Source of the DNA: Streptomyces sp. MRC013
GTDB lineage: Bacteria; Actinomycetota; Actinomycetes; Streptomycetales; Streptomycetaceae
Direction of reading: 5' to 3'
NCBI RefSeq assembly: GCF_023614235.1
Contig: NZ_CP094264.1
Coordinates: 5,267,981 to 5,331,980, forward strand
DNA length: 64,000 bases
The notes under the pieces are model-generated. The model saw only the letters and a list, made by a program, of their open reading frames with translations. It did not search any database and had not been told where the DNA came from. A program made the position numbers and the translations under genes. Position 1 is the stretch's first letter; every line of letters begins with the position of its first letter. Positions 43,019 through 52,590 of the stretch are shown one piece after another.

Positions 43019-44062
43019 ATGCGACACCCCGTGTCCCGGCTGCGTACGCGAGTGTCGGCGGTGGGGCTGGCCGCGCTGGCGATGGCCGCGCTCCCGCCCC
43101 CGGCCGCAGGCGCCTCGACCGACCGCTACGAATGGGCCGCGTTGGGCGACTCGTACACCGCCGGCCTCTTCGTCGGAGCCCCACTCCCCCTGCTGGGCGA
43201 CCCGTCGAGGGACGGGTGCGACCGGACCACCGGCGCCTACCCCGACCTCGTCGAGCGGAAGCTCGCCGCCCGCCCGCTGGACAGGCCCGTGCGTCTGACC
43301 AACGTCAGCTGCGACAACGCCGCCATCGAGAACGTCACGAGCGACAGGCAGCAGCCCACCAGCCCAGTGCGGCCCCCCGCAGGCGATCCCGGCAGGTGGC
43401 CCCTGGTGGATCCGCAGATCCGGCGGGCCGGGCTCGGCGACCGGACCGATGTCGTCACCGTCGGCGTCGGCGCGATCGGCCTGCCCTTCGGCGGGTGCCT
43501 GGAACTCAGCCTCGCCCACAGGTCGTGCAAGGAGTACTACACGAACCCGCCCGAGGGCGTGGAGGGCCTCGCCGCCAAGCTCGCCGGGATCCGTGACGCA
43601 TACGGTCGGATGCTCGGCGCGATTCACCGCGCCGCGCCGCACGCCGAGGTCGTCACGATCGGTTACCCGGCCATCCTGCCGGAGCGGGGCAGCGCCTGCA
43701 GCGGCGGCCCGACGCAGCTCGGCCCGATCACCCCCGCCGACATCGACTGGCTGCGCGACGACGCCCTGAAGGCCCTGAACAAGATCATTCGCGAGGAGGC
43801 GGCGAAGCGCGGTGACCGTCACGTCGACCTTTACACCTCCAGCGTGGGCCATGACGTATGCCAGCCCGAGGACACCCAGTGGATCGAAGGGATCTGCGGC
43901 GACGCCGCGCCCTTCTGGCCGACCGTGCCGCCCGCCGGCCTGCCGTTCGACTGCGCCGCCATCGGAAAACGCGCCACGCTGCTCCATCCCAACGCCAGGG
44001 AACACGCCAACGCCGCTCCCCTCGTGGAACGCGCCGTCCGCGACGCCCTCACCGAAGGCTGA
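43019..44062 (+). CDS. Secreted SGNH/GDSL hydrolase with atypical blocks
   Basis: 347 residues from ATG 43019 with GGAGGAA directly upstream. A signal peptide (RLRTRVSAVGLAALAMAALPPPAAGA) is followed by the GDSL block WAALGDSYTAG (Ser45) and the His block LLHPNAREHANAAP (about 323). It would be an extracellular esterase or lipase. Two points are odd: the usual GGND block reads VTVGVGAIGLPFGG, without the oxyanion-hole Asn, and the Asp three residues before the catalytic His is Thr (TLLH). Cys residues in CDRTTGAYP, VSCDNAA, GSACSGG and FDCAAIG fit the disulfides of the Streptomyces family. Activity is uncertain. Confidence 0.85.
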   Translation: MRHPVSRLRTRVSAVGLAALAMAALPPPAAGASTDRYEWAALGDSYTAGLFVGAPLPLLGDPSRDGCDRTTGAYPDLVERKLAARPLDRPVRLTNVSCDNAAIENVTSDRQQPTSPVRPPAGDPGRWPLVDPQIRRAGLGDRTDVVTVGVGAIGLPFGGCLELSLAHRSCKEYYTNPPEGVEGLAAKLAGIRDAYGRMLGAIHRAAPHAEVVTIGYPAILPERGSACSGGPTQLGPITPADIDWLRDDALKALNKIIREEAAKRGDRHVDLYTSSVGHDVCQPEDTQWIEGICGDAAPFWPTVPPAGLPFDCAAIGKRATLLHPNAREHANAAPLVERAVRDALTEG

Positions 44063-44161
44063 CGACCGCCCCGCGGTTCCGCTCCGCCCGGCCCAGGGCG
44101 GGGAGGGCAGGGCGGCGAGGACCGTTGCCGCGACGGAGGAGGGCGCGGGAGCCGACCATGT

Positions 44162-44201
44162 CGCCTTGAGGCGCCTTGAGGCGCCTTGAGGCGCCTTGCG
44201 C
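44162..44201. repeat. 10-bp tandem repeat, about 3.7 copies
   Basis: cgccttgagg is repeated at 44162, 44172 and 44182, followed by the partial copy cgccttgcgc. The unit juxtaposed to itself forms the palindrome GGCGCC. Lies 100 bases after the SGNH hydrolase stop. Confidence 0.85.
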
Positions 44202-44450
44202 CGGGCTGCACCGCGGCCGGCGCGACCGCCTCCGCCACACCCAGCCCCTCTCCGTCCTCCAGACCGGCCCCGTGGCGCAGCACCCCGGCCCGCACGGCCG
44301 GACGGCCGGCGAGCTCGCGCTGAGGGACGGCCGGGTTCCGGCAGCCGCGCCGCCGCCTCGGCAAAGCCCTGGTCGGCGAGTGATCTTCCGTGGCGGGCTC
44401 GTGGCTTTCCAGGCGGGGGAGCAGGCCGACCCCTTTCTGACGGCCTCGGC

Positions 44451-45937
44451 TGAGACACCCGGTGTATCGGGTCAGTCCGGATGGGCGAGACAGGAGATCC
44501 CTTCAGCACGGCCAGCACCACCCCGATACCAGCCGGTGACGATCCGGCGCCGAAGCCGAAGCGGCGGACGTTCTCCGCGGAGTACAAGCTGCGGATCGTT
44601 GCCGAGTACGATGCCGCCCCGGCCGGGGAGAAGGGCGCGATCCTGCGGCGTGAGCGGCTGTACCACTCGCACGTCATCGAGTGGCGCCAGGCACGCGAGG
44701 CCGGCTCCCTGGATGCCCTGGTCGACCGGCGGACCTCGGCGGTGCGGCCGAAGAAGGCGGCCGAGCAGGCCGAGCCGGAGCGGCTGCGCAAGAAGGTCGC
44801 ACGACTGGAGAGGGACCCGGCTCGCCGGGACGCGGCCCTGGAAGTCACGGGAAAAGCCAACGCGCTCTTGGAACTGCTCTCCGAGAGCGCGGACTGAAGC
44901 ACGCCGCCGCACCCGTGATCGATGAGGCGTTCGCGGGTGTCCAGGGGCAGTTGGGTACTACGGCAGCCTGCCGGCTGACCGGGCGCTCACGCGCCACCCA
45001 CTACCGCCGCCTCAGCCCGAAGCCGAAGCCTGCACCGTCCCCGAGACCCGCGCCCGCTTCGGCCCTCTCGCCGGCCGAGCGGGCCCAGATCCTGGCGCTG
45101 CTGAACCGGCCGGAGTACGTCGACCTGCCGCCCGCGCAGGTCTGGGCGCGTGAGCTGGACGCGGGGAACTACTGGTGCTCAGAGCGGACGTGTACCGGAT
45201 TCTGTCCGCCGCCGGGCAGAACGGTGAACGCCGCCGCCAGGCCACTCATCCGGCTAGGGCGATCCCTGAGCTGACGGCGATCAGCCCCTCGCAGGTCTTC
45301 ACCTGGGACATCACCAAGCTGCCCGGCTCGGACAAGGGCATCTGGTACCACGCCTACGTCATCATCGACGTCTTCAGCCGCTACATCGTCGGCCACACCG
45401 TCGAGCGGGCCGAAACGGCTGAGCGGGCCGAGGAGTTGATCCGCGAGACGATCGAGCGCAACGGCATCGTGCCCCAGACGGTGCACGCGGACCGCGGCAC
45501 CTCGATGACCAGCAAGAAGGTGTCCCAGATGCTGATCGACCTCGGCATCACCAGGAGTCGCTCCCGCCCCAGGGTCAGCAACGACACCCCGTACTCGAAA
45601 AGCCAGTTCAGGACCACGAAGGACACCGCCGACCACCCGGAACGGTTCGATTCGCTGGCCCCTGCCCGGGAGGGGATGGGCGCCTTCATCACCTACTACA
45701 ACCACGACCACAGACACTCCGGGATCGGCCTGCACACCCCCGCCTCCGTCCACTTCGGCACCGCAGAGGAGGTCCGCGACCAGCGGGCCGCCGCTCTCGC
45801 CGAGGCATACGAACGCCACCCCGAACGCTTCGCCCGCCGACCGAATCCACCCGAGGTACCCGGCCAGGTCTGGATCAACGACCCAGCGAACCGCCGGCAA
45901 CCCGAACCACAAGGTTCACAGCACTGCGAACGTCTCA
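44451..45937 (+). mobile_element. IS3-family element, inactive
   Basis: Ends TGAGAC at 44451 and GTCTCA at 45932-45937 are short inverted repeats bracketing OrfA and a broken OrfB. About 1.49 kb. No target duplication visible. Confidence 0.65.
44481..44897 (+). CDS. IS3-family OrfA
   Basis: 138 residues. The HTH is RRTFSAEYKLRIVAEYDAA...GAILRRERLYHSHVIEWRQ, followed by the leucine-zipper-like coiled coil PERLRKKVARLERDPARRDAALEVTGKANALLELL. Together with OrfB it normally makes the fusion transposase through a -1 frameshift near its 3' end. Confidence 0.8.
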   Translation: MGETGDPFSTASTTPIPAGDDPAPKPKRRTFSAEYKLRIVAEYDAAPAGEKGAILRRERLYHSHVIEWRQAREAGSLDALVDRRTSAVRPKKAAEQAEPERLRKKVARLERDPARRDAALEVTGKANALLELLSESAD

Positions 45938-45942
45938 TTTGA
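44894..45942 (+). pseudogene. IS3-family OrfB, frameshifted, catalytic Glu lost
   Basis: The first part (AFAGVQGQLGTTAACRLTGRS, then LSPAERAQILALLNRPEYVDLPPAQV) continues to DAGNYWCSERTC, where the frame breaks near 45180; the rest resumes in another frame as RADVYRILSAAGQNGERRRQATHPA. The DDE core shows FTWDITKLPGSDKG (Asp) and TVHADRGTSMTSKKV (Asp), but the third residue is changed: PYSKSQFRT where active relatives have PYSESQFKT. So it is inactive on two counts. Confidence 0.8.
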
Positions 45943-46147
45943 CTTGACAACTACCGACGCGACTGACAGCGGCCGACGAGACACATGGCGCCCCGGAACT
46001 CCAACGGGGCGCCACTGGCGTCACCGGGAAGGGCGACACGGCGGTGCTGCTTGCCATACGATGCGGCACCAAGCCGGGACATGAGGATCACGACTACAGC
46101 CTGAGCGGTCTGTGGAGTCTTTGAGTCGCCGCCCGGCGTAGCACCCG

Positions 46148-46449
46148 TCACGGCACGTTGAGGATGTCGTGGCCGCCGATGCGGCGCCAGACGATGTGCC
46201 GCTCACCGGCTGACCGGGCCGGTCCGTAGGACCATGCCGCGCGTCCGTTGCCGTCCAAGGAGAGCTCGTAGATGCCGGGGGCGCGGCGTACGCACGCTTG
46301 ACGCGGAGGCTGGCGCGGAAGCGTCCGCGGCCGGTGCGCAGGTCGGGGACGAGGGCGTCCAGGACGACGCGGCGGAGGCGCCGGCGCTGGGCGGGGGTGA
46401 GGTGCTGGAGGTCGGCGGTGAAGCGGGAGCAGGTCTCGAAGGTGGGCAC
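46148..46449 (-). pseudogene. Small RelE-like protein, frameshifted
   Basis: The first frame reads FETCSRFTADLQHLTPAQRRRLRRVVLDAL, then RGRFRASLRVKR; the second, from about 46297, reads VRRAPGIYELSLDGNGRAAWSYG and IVWRRIGGHDILNVP. Joined, they give a protein of about 100 residues with the compact alpha/beta pattern and GxYELSxDGxGRxxW core of RelE/HigB-like toxins. One base is missing or extra. No antitoxin gene was seen beside it. Confidence 0.6.
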
Positions 46450-46746
46450 GGTGGTCTCCTTCGGGCAGTACGACGAAGCCCTCGGCGAATGCCGGGGGCT
46501 GCTGTAGGGGGTTCCTTGGCGGTGCGGTGCTCGTTCCTTGGCGGGTGGTGATGCTCAGTGGTGCTGGATGGTGTTGTTCGGGTCGGGGTGGGGGCTGCCG
46601 GAGAGCGATGACATTCGTGTCCGGCCCGGGGCCGCGTCCCGCCCGGCGGGATGCGGTGAAGAAGGTTCGGCCGCTGCTCCCGCCTGGCGGGACGTCCCGA
46701 TGATCGGTCTTTTCTTGCAGGTCACAGCGGTGTGGCGTGGTCTGCA

Positions 46747-47390
46747 TGACAGTGGATAGCAGGGTTGTCCGGGCCGGTGGGATGTACCGCTACTACCTGC
46801 GCGAGACCGTCGTCGGCGACGGCCGCCGCCCGGCCCGCATGCCGCTGCGCGAGGCTCAGGAGCGGGCCAGTGTCCCGGTCGGGCGCTGGATGGGCCGCGG
46901 CCTTGCCGCGCTCGGTCTCGAGCCGGGGCAGGAGGTCACCGAGAGCCAGCTGCGGAACCTGTTCGGCGAGCGGGGCCGCCACCCGTATGCGGACCGGATC
47001 GAGGCCGACCTGCTCGCGAAGGGGGCGTCGGCGAAGGAGGCGTTCAAGGCCGGCGCCCTCAGACGTCGCGTGACGGTCACCGGGGTGGACTTCGTGTTCC
47101 GGCCGCGGCCGACGATCTCCCTGTTGTGGGCGCTGAGGGACGAGGAGATCCGTCTGGTGATCGAGGCCGCGCACGAGTACGCGATCGAGCGGGTGCTGGA
47201 GTGGAGCGAGGACGAGGTCGCGGTGATCCGCTACGGCAAGGACGGGATCTACCGGGTGCGACCGACCGGCGGTCTGGTCGCCGGCCGCTTCCGCCACTAC
47301 CAGGGGCGCTCCGGCCAGCCCTTGCTCCATGACCGTCTGCTGTTGTCGGTGAAGGGGCAGCGCCCGGACGGGAAGTGGGGCTTGGCTCTG
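46747..47390 (+). pseudogene. MOBF-type relaxase N-terminal fragment
   Basis: The start MTVDSRVVRAGGMYRYYLRETVVGDG, with EAQERASVPVGRWMGRGLAALGLEPGQEVTESQLRNLFGE and VDFVFRPRPTISLLWAL, is typical of TrwC/TraA conjugative relaxases. The triple-His metal site is partly lost (FRHYQGRSGQPLLHDRLLLSV, last His replaced by Arg). Family similarity stops near 47390 (DGKWGLALFTSQ) and the frame runs on in unrelated sequence to 47684; the helicase domain is absent. Remnant of an integrative or plasmid element. Confidence 0.75.
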
Positions 47391-47705
47391 TTTACGTCGC
47401 AGAGCAGCGTTACATCAGCAGTTCGGGAGGCACGGCCCGCGCGAGATGTTCGCGACCGCGGGCAGCGGCTCGGTGATGTCGGGAGGAGAGTCGTCTGCCG
47501 CTCATCCGGAGTCTGGGTAAAAGCGCTGGTTACGGGCGTGGGTGGCAGCTGCCGTCGTGACGTTGCCGAGTGCCGGCAGGCGCCTCCCGTTCTCATTGAC
47601 ATCGACGTCCCGGTACGGCGGGCGCCTCCCGTAGTCGTTAACAACTGCTGTCGTGAGTCGTCGATAAAGCCAGACCGGGTCTGACGTGTGCGCCGCGGGC
47701 GCCGC

Positions 47706-47758
47706 GTCAGGCAGACACGCCGGATCCGGCATCGCCGTGCTCGGCGTGTCTGCCTGAC
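47706..47758 (-). terminator. 17-bp hairpin between convergent genes
   Basis: GTCAGGCAGACACGCCG (47706-47722) and its exact complement (47742-47758) enclose a 19-base loop. It lies 20 bases beyond the stop of the minus-strand BNR-repeat gene and is likely its terminator, working in both directions. Confidence 0.75.
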
Positions 47759-47777
47759 TGTCTCCAGCATCCGCAGC

Positions 47778-50045
47778 TCAGGGAGTCGTCAGTTCGTAGA
47801 AGCCCCTGCCGAACGTCGCCGCCACCAGGCGGTGCCGTCCCGCGTCGTACTCGATGTCGTCGACCGGGACCTGCGGCATTCCTCGGCCGAGGCGGAGCCA
47901 GCGGCCGCCGTGTGCGGTGCTGGTGAACACGCCCTGGTCGGTGGCGATGTAGAGGATGCCGCCCCGTGCTGCGACCAGGTCGTTGACGGGCGCGTCCGGG
48001 AGGTTGCCCGACAGGTTCCGCCAGTGCCGGCCGCCGTCGGTGCTGCCGTACACATGGGGGAGCGGGGAGCCGGAGCGGTAGCCGGAGTGTGTGGTCCACA
48101 CCCGGTTCGGGTTCTTCGGGTCGACCACGACCCGGGTCACCCAAGGTCGTCCCTCGGCCAGTTTCGTCCAGGTGGCGCCGAGGTTCCTGGTGACCCAGAC
48201 GCGGCCGTCGTCCGTGCCTGCGTAGACGGTGCGTCCGTCGGATGCCGGGGCGATCGAGGTGATGGTGCCGTAGTTGGGGTGGACGGGGTCGGTGCCCGGG
48301 CCGCCGGACAGGTCGGGGCTGATGGGCTGCCAGGTCTCGCCGCCGTCCGTGGAGCGGTTGACGACCTCGGAGCCGTAGTAGAGGACCTTCGGGTCGTGCG
48401 GGTCGAACTCCATGGGTGTGAACCAGTTGCGGCGCTGGAACGTCGTCCTGTCCGCGAAGTACGTGAGCGTGTCGCCGCCGTCGGTGGAGGAGAAGCAGTT
48501 GCCGTACTGGTAGCAGGCGAAGACGTTGTTCACGTCGGTGGGGTTGATGAGGTTCTCCTCGCCGTCGCCGCCGAGGTACTCGTTGAAGCCGTCACCGCCC
48601 CAGGAGCGCAGCGAGCCGTTGTCCTGAGCGCCGCCCGAGATCCTGGTGACGTCCTGCGGGCTGATCGCCGCGCTGTAGAGCTGGGTGTACGGCTGATGGC
48701 GGGACTTGACCCAGCCGCCGTCGCCGCGCGCGTCGGAGCGGTAGACGCCGCCGTCGTTGCCGAGGTAGACGCGGCCGGGGCGGCGCGGGTCCCACACCAT
48801 GGCGTGATGGTCGACGTGCATGCTCGTGTCGTCGGCCGTCCAGGTGTCGCCGCCGTCCTTCGTGGTCAGCAGCGCGACCCCGGCCACATGCACGTGCTCG
48901 GTGTCCCGGGGGTCGATCCACACCTTGCCGAACCACCAGCCGAAGCTGGACTGCGAGTCGGTGAGGTCCTGGTTGTCGGGCAGACGGGTCCAGGTGTCGC
49001 CGCCGTCGGAGGAGGCGTAGAAGCCCTCGAAGGAGCCGTCGGCCTTGTTGACGATCGCATAGAGCCGGTCGCCCGCGACAGCGAGGCCGATCCGCCCCAC
49101 GCCGGGGCCCTGCGCGGGCAGCCCGCCGCCGAGCCGCTGCCAGGTCTCACCGCCGTCGGAGGAGCGGAAGACACCCGAGCCGACACCGCCGTACGTCCGC
49201 AGGTCGGGGCGGCGGCGCTTGTCCCACATCACGGCGTAGAGCCGGTCTCCCTCGACGACGATCTCGGTGGCGCCGGTGAACTCGTTGGCGCCGGCCAGGA
49301 TCCGCTCCCAGGTGGCGCCACCGTCCTGCGAGCGGTACACGCCCCGGTCGCCACCGCCGTTGTAGAGCGATCCGGCCGCGGCGACATAGATACGGCGCGG
49401 GTTGGCGGGATCGATGGTGATGGCGCTGATCGCCCCGGAGTCGCGCAGGCCGATCGGCGTCCAGTTCCGGCCGCCGTCGGTGCTGCGGTACATGCCGGTT
49501 CCCTCGTACGTGATGCTGCCGCCGCCCGGATTGGGCTCGCCGGTGCCGACGTACAGCGTGCCGTCCGGCGCGGTGGCGACCGCCCCCATGGCCTGCGTCC
49601 AGCTGTCGGGCCACACCGAGTGGAACGTCTGACCGGCGTCGGTGCTGCGCCAGAGCCCGCCGCTGGCAGCCGCCGCGTACAGCGTGTCGGCCCGCTTGGG
49701 ATCGAGTGCGAGGGACACGATCCGCCCGCCGATGTCGGTGGGTCCGACGCTCTTCCAGCGCCCGCCGACGGTGGGCAGTTCGCGCGCCTGCGCGGCGGCG
49801 AGGTCGTGTGCGTGCCGTGGGATCGACTCTCCCGGCAGGGTCTTTTGCATATAGCGGTACTCGGCCGGGGCGGACGGCCCACGGACGGGCCGGTAGACAT
49901 CGCCCGGTGGAGGCGGCGTCGCGGCGGCCGGTGCGACGAGCAACGCGGCACCGGTGACCGCGGCGAGAACCAGCGAAAGCAGACCTCTGCCCATTGAGCC
50001 CGTCCCGCCCCTGCCCATAGAGTTCATCCCACCCATACATCCCAT
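47778..50045 (-). CDS. Secreted BNR/Asp-box repeat beta-propeller protein (Vps10/GH74-like)
   Basis: Up to 755 residues. A signal peptide (GRGLLSLVLAAVTGAALLV ending in APAAAT) is followed by many Asp-box motifs: WRSTDAGQTF, YRSTDGGRNW, YRSQDGGATW, FRSSDGGETW, YASSDGGDTW, NRSTDGGETW and YGSTDGGRHW, spread over residues 130-700. This gives one or two seven-bladed propellers of the sortilin/xyloglucanase type. The GH74 catalytic Asp pair cannot be assigned with certainty, so it may bind rather than cleave. Several in-frame Met codons occur at the start; ATG at 49991 (MGRGLL) is plausible. Monocistronic with a hairpin downstream. Confidence 0.85.
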   Translation of the reverse strand: MGCMGGMNSMGRGGTGSMGRGLLSLVLAAVTGAALLVAPAAATPPPPGDVYRPVRGPSAPAEYRYMQKTLPGESIPRHAHDLAAAQARELPTVGGRWKSVGPTDIGGRIVSLALDPKRADTLYAAAASGGLWRSTDAGQTFHSVWPDSWTQAMGAVATAPDGTLYVGTGEPNPGGGSITYEGTGMYRSTDGGRNWTPIGLRDSGAISAITIDPANPRRIYVAAAGSLYNGGGDRGVYRSQDGGATWERILAGANEFTGATEIVVEGDRLYAVMWDKRRRPDLRTYGGVGSGVFRSSDGGETWQRLGGGLPAQGPGVGRIGLAVAGDRLYAIVNKADGSFEGFYASSDGGDTWTRLPDNQDLTDSQSSFGWWFGKVWIDPRDTEHVHVAGVALLTTKDGGDTWTADDTSMHVDHHAMVWDPRRPGRVYLGNDGGVYRSDARGDGGWVKSRHQPYTQLYSAAISPQDVTRISGGAQDNGSLRSWGGDGFNEYLGGDGEENLINPTDVNNVFACYQYGNCFSSTDGGDTLTYFADRTTFQRRNWFTPMEFDPHDPKVLYYGSEVVNRSTDGGETWQPISPDLSGGPGTDPVHPNYGTITSIAPASDGRTVYAGTDDGRVWVTRNLGATWTKLAEGRPWVTRVVVDPKNPNRVWTTHSGYRSGSPLPHVYGSTDGGRHWRNLSGNLPDAPVNDLVAARGGILYIATDQGVFTSTAHGGRWLRLGRGMPQVPVDDIEYDAGRHRLVAATFGRGFYELTTP

Positions 50046-50141
50046 CCCGACGTCATGGCCACTTCAAGCAGCGGCAACGACGTTACGGGAGAGGGGCGTT
50101 GAGCTGAAGAGGGCCTCTTGGGGGCTGAGGTGTGGCCCGGC

Positions 50142-50495
50142 TCACAGCATCTTGCGCTGGACGAGGAGTGAGAGAACGGGCGTGCCCGGCGGCAGAGCAC
50201 CCAGACCGTCAGGACCCGGTAACCGATGATCGTTGTCGTGGCCGGGCTCAGCGGGGAGCCCGGGAGGACCATGGCGAACACCAGAGCCGCGTCGATGGGG
50301 CCGATGCCGCCCGGTGCCGGTAGGGCTCCGACCGCGGTGCTGGCGACGAGGAGCGCAAAGGTCACCTGCGCCCAGGTCAGCGGCAGGCCCAGCGCGAAGC
50401 CGACCGAGGCGATCACGCTTGCCCGGAGCAGCGGGGTGGCGGCGGCTCCGCCCCAGAGCGCAAGGACGCGGCTGGGCCTGAGCCGGTAGTTCGCT
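50142..50495 (-). pseudogene. C-terminal fragment of a YbhN/lysylphosphatidylglycerol-synthase-like membrane protein
   Basis: YRLRPSRVLALWGGAAATPLLRA, then TALLVAS-like helices and VGALPAPGGIGPIDAALVF, the conserved PTPGGLGxxEAAL-type motif of the YbhN/UPF0104 family. After GYRVLTVWV one frame becomes Arg/Ser-rich, while the proper end LPPGTPVLSLLVQRKML lies in another frame and stops at 50142. The N-terminal two thirds are missing at the edge of the IS630-type element. Confidence 0.65.
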
Positions 50496-50533
50496 GGCGG
50501 TTGTAGGGCCGGGGGAGGCGGGGTCCAAGGCCG

Positions 50534-51605
50534 TTGTCATCGGAGTCGTCCGAGCGCGAGCGCCGCGTGCTGCGGGGCTGGTTGCGCAAGCGGACTGCGT
50601 CCCAGGCCCCGGTGCTGCGCGCGAGGGTCGTGCTGGCGTGCGCCGAGGGCCGCCCGAACGCGCAGGTCGCGCAGGGGCTCGGTATCTCGCGGGAGACGGT
50701 GCGCACGTGGCGGTCCAGGTTCGCCGCCGACCGTCTCGAGGGGCCGGTCGACGCTCCGCGCTCCGGTGCCCCGCCCCGGATCACCGACGAGCAGGTGGAG
50801 CCCCTGGTCGCCCGGACCCTGAACCAGGCACCCTCTTCGGGGGATTCGCAGTGGTCGACGCGGTCGATGGCCCAGGCCGCGGGCATGTCGCAGTCGGCCG
50901 TCTCGCGGGTCTGGCGGGCGTTCGGCCTCAAGCCGCACATCGTGCGGACACGGAAGCTGTCCACCGACCCGCAGTTCGTGACCAAGGTCCGCGACGTGGT
51001 CGGCATCCACCTGTCCCCGCCGGAGAACGCCCTGGTCCTGGCGGTGGACGAGAAGTCGCAGATCCAGGCTCTGGACCGCACCCAGCCGGTGCTGCCCCTG
51101 TCGCCGACGACGCCGGCGCGGATGACGCACGACTACGTCCGGCACGGCACCGCCAGCCTGTCCGCCGCCCTGGATGTCGCCTCCGGCTCGGTCGTAGCCC
51201 AGCACCACCGACGCCACCGCCACCAGGAGTTCCTCCGTTTCCTGAAGACCATCGACGCCGCCGTGCCCAAGGACCTTCACCTGCATCTGGTCCTGGACAA
51301 CCACGCCACCCACAAGACCGAAGCGGTCAAGAAGTGGCTGCTGCGACACCCCCGCTTCCACCTGCACTTCACCCCCACCCCCCGCCTCCCGGCTCAACCT
51401 CGTCGAGCACTGGTCCGCCGAGCTGACCTGCCGCAAACTCCGCCGCTCGGCCCACCGCAGCGTCACCGAACTCGGACACGACATCCGCCGATGGATCAAC
51501 GAGTGGAACAAGAACCGCAAACCGTTCGTGTGGACCAAGACCGCCGACGACGTCCGCGGCACCCTCGCCGCGTACTGCACACGAACTGGCGGCTCAGGAC
51601 ACTGA
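50534..51605 (+). pseudogene. IS630-family transposase with a late frameshift
   Basis: From TTG 50534: HTH region AQVAQGLGISRETVRTWRSRF, then VLAVDEKSQIQALDRTQP (first Asp) and LVLDNHATHKTEAVKKWL (second Asp). Near 51385, in a C-rich run, the frame is lost, and the end is found in the next frame: LNLVEHWSAELTCRKL (catalytic Glu) to NRKPFVWTKTADDV and TGGSGH with TGA at 51603. Copy C of the 978-bp IS is inserted in the stop codon: the original was GGA CAC TAG and is now GGA CAC TGA, leaving the protein end unchanged. Confidence 0.8.
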
Positions 51606-52581
51606 CGTTTTCTCAGCGAAATAATCTTCGGGAAGTGGGTTGATCAGGGCGTTAAGGGTTGGGTCGGACAGCGGTGGCCCGGGTGCGGACAGACGTGAAG
51701 CCTCTGGTAGGACGGTTCTCACCACAAGATCGTCCGTTGCACCAGAGGCTTCACGTTGGTCACCTATGTTGCCATGCTCGACGTCCCGCGCCACGTGGTG
51801 GAATACGTGGCCCGGCTGCTGGCCGGCCACCGCCGCCGGATCGGCACCCCGAAGGGCTCCCGGGCGTTGAGCCCGTTCCGGCAGGCCGTCTTCGTGCTGC
51901 GCTGGTTCCGCGAGGCCGGCTGCGTGCACTGCCTGGCCCGCGATGCGGGAATCTCGCAGGCCACCGGCTACCGCTACCTCCACGAGGCAATCGACGTCCT
52001 GGCCGACCAGGCCCCCGAGCTGCATGAGGTGCTGGACCGCTGCCGCGCGCGGCAGATGAGCCACGTGGTGCTGGACGGCACCCTGGTCTCCTGCGACCGT
52101 GTCGCCGGGACTACCGAGAAGGGCAACGACCTGTGGTACTCCGGCAAGGCTCGGCACTTCGCCGGGAACATCCAGTTCGTGGCCGCACCCGACGGCACCC
52201 CGCTGTGGGTCTCCGACGTCGAACCCGGATCCGTCCACGACCTGCGTGCCGCCCGCATCCATGCCCTGCCCGCCTTGTACGCGGCGGCCCGCGCCGGTCT
52301 GCCGACGCTGGCCGACGTCGGCTACACCGGCGCCGGCAAGGGCATCCACACCCCGTTCCGTCCGCACCCCGACATCGCTTCCCCGCTCGCGCCGGACAAC
52401 CGCGCCCACAACCGGCTCCTGCGCGGCATCCGGGCCCTGGGCGAACGGGCCGCCGCTGAACTCAAGCAGCGCTGGCGCGCGCTGCAGCACGTCACGCTCA
52501 GCCCCAGCCGGATCGGACGCATCGCCCAAGCCGCACTCGTCCTCAACAACTCATGGAAGTGACAACCGCTGAGAAAACGTC
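51604..52581 (+). mobile_element. 978-bp IS element, copy C
   Basis: Same ends and length as copies A and B, same orientation, with ACT on each side (51601-51603 and 52582-52584). It lies in the stop codon of the IS630-type transposase. Copies B and C bracket 12.2 kb in direct orientation and could form a composite transposon or recombine to delete the segment. Confidence 0.92.
51756..52562 (+). CDS. IS5-family transposase, copy C
   Basis: 268 residues, identical to copy A except Ile to Val in LDGTLVSCDRV. TTG start after the same 15-bp hairpin (left arm like copy A). Complete and probably active. Confidence 0.9.
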   Translation: MVTYVAMLDVPRHVVEYVARLLAGHRRRIGTPKGSRALSPFRQAVFVLRWFREAGCVHCLARDAGISQATGYRYLHEAIDVLADQAPELHEVLDRCRARQMSHVVLDGTLVSCDRVAGTTEKGNDLWYSGKARHFAGNIQFVAAPDGTPLWVSDVEPGSVHDLRAARIHALPALYAAARAGLPTLADVGYTGAGKGIHTPFRPHPDIASPLAPDNRAHNRLLRGIRALGERAAAELKQRWRALQHVTLSPSRIGRIAQAALVLNNSWK

Positions 52582-52590
52582 ACTAGCCTC

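Noticed and set aside
42917..44902. 661-codon minus-strand open frame
   Set aside because: Antisense to the SGNH hydrolase and IS3 OrfA, both with recognisable motifs.
47688..49997. 769-codon plus-strand open frame
   Set aside because: Shadow of the BNR-repeat gene; low-complexity Val/Gly/Ala-rich translation.
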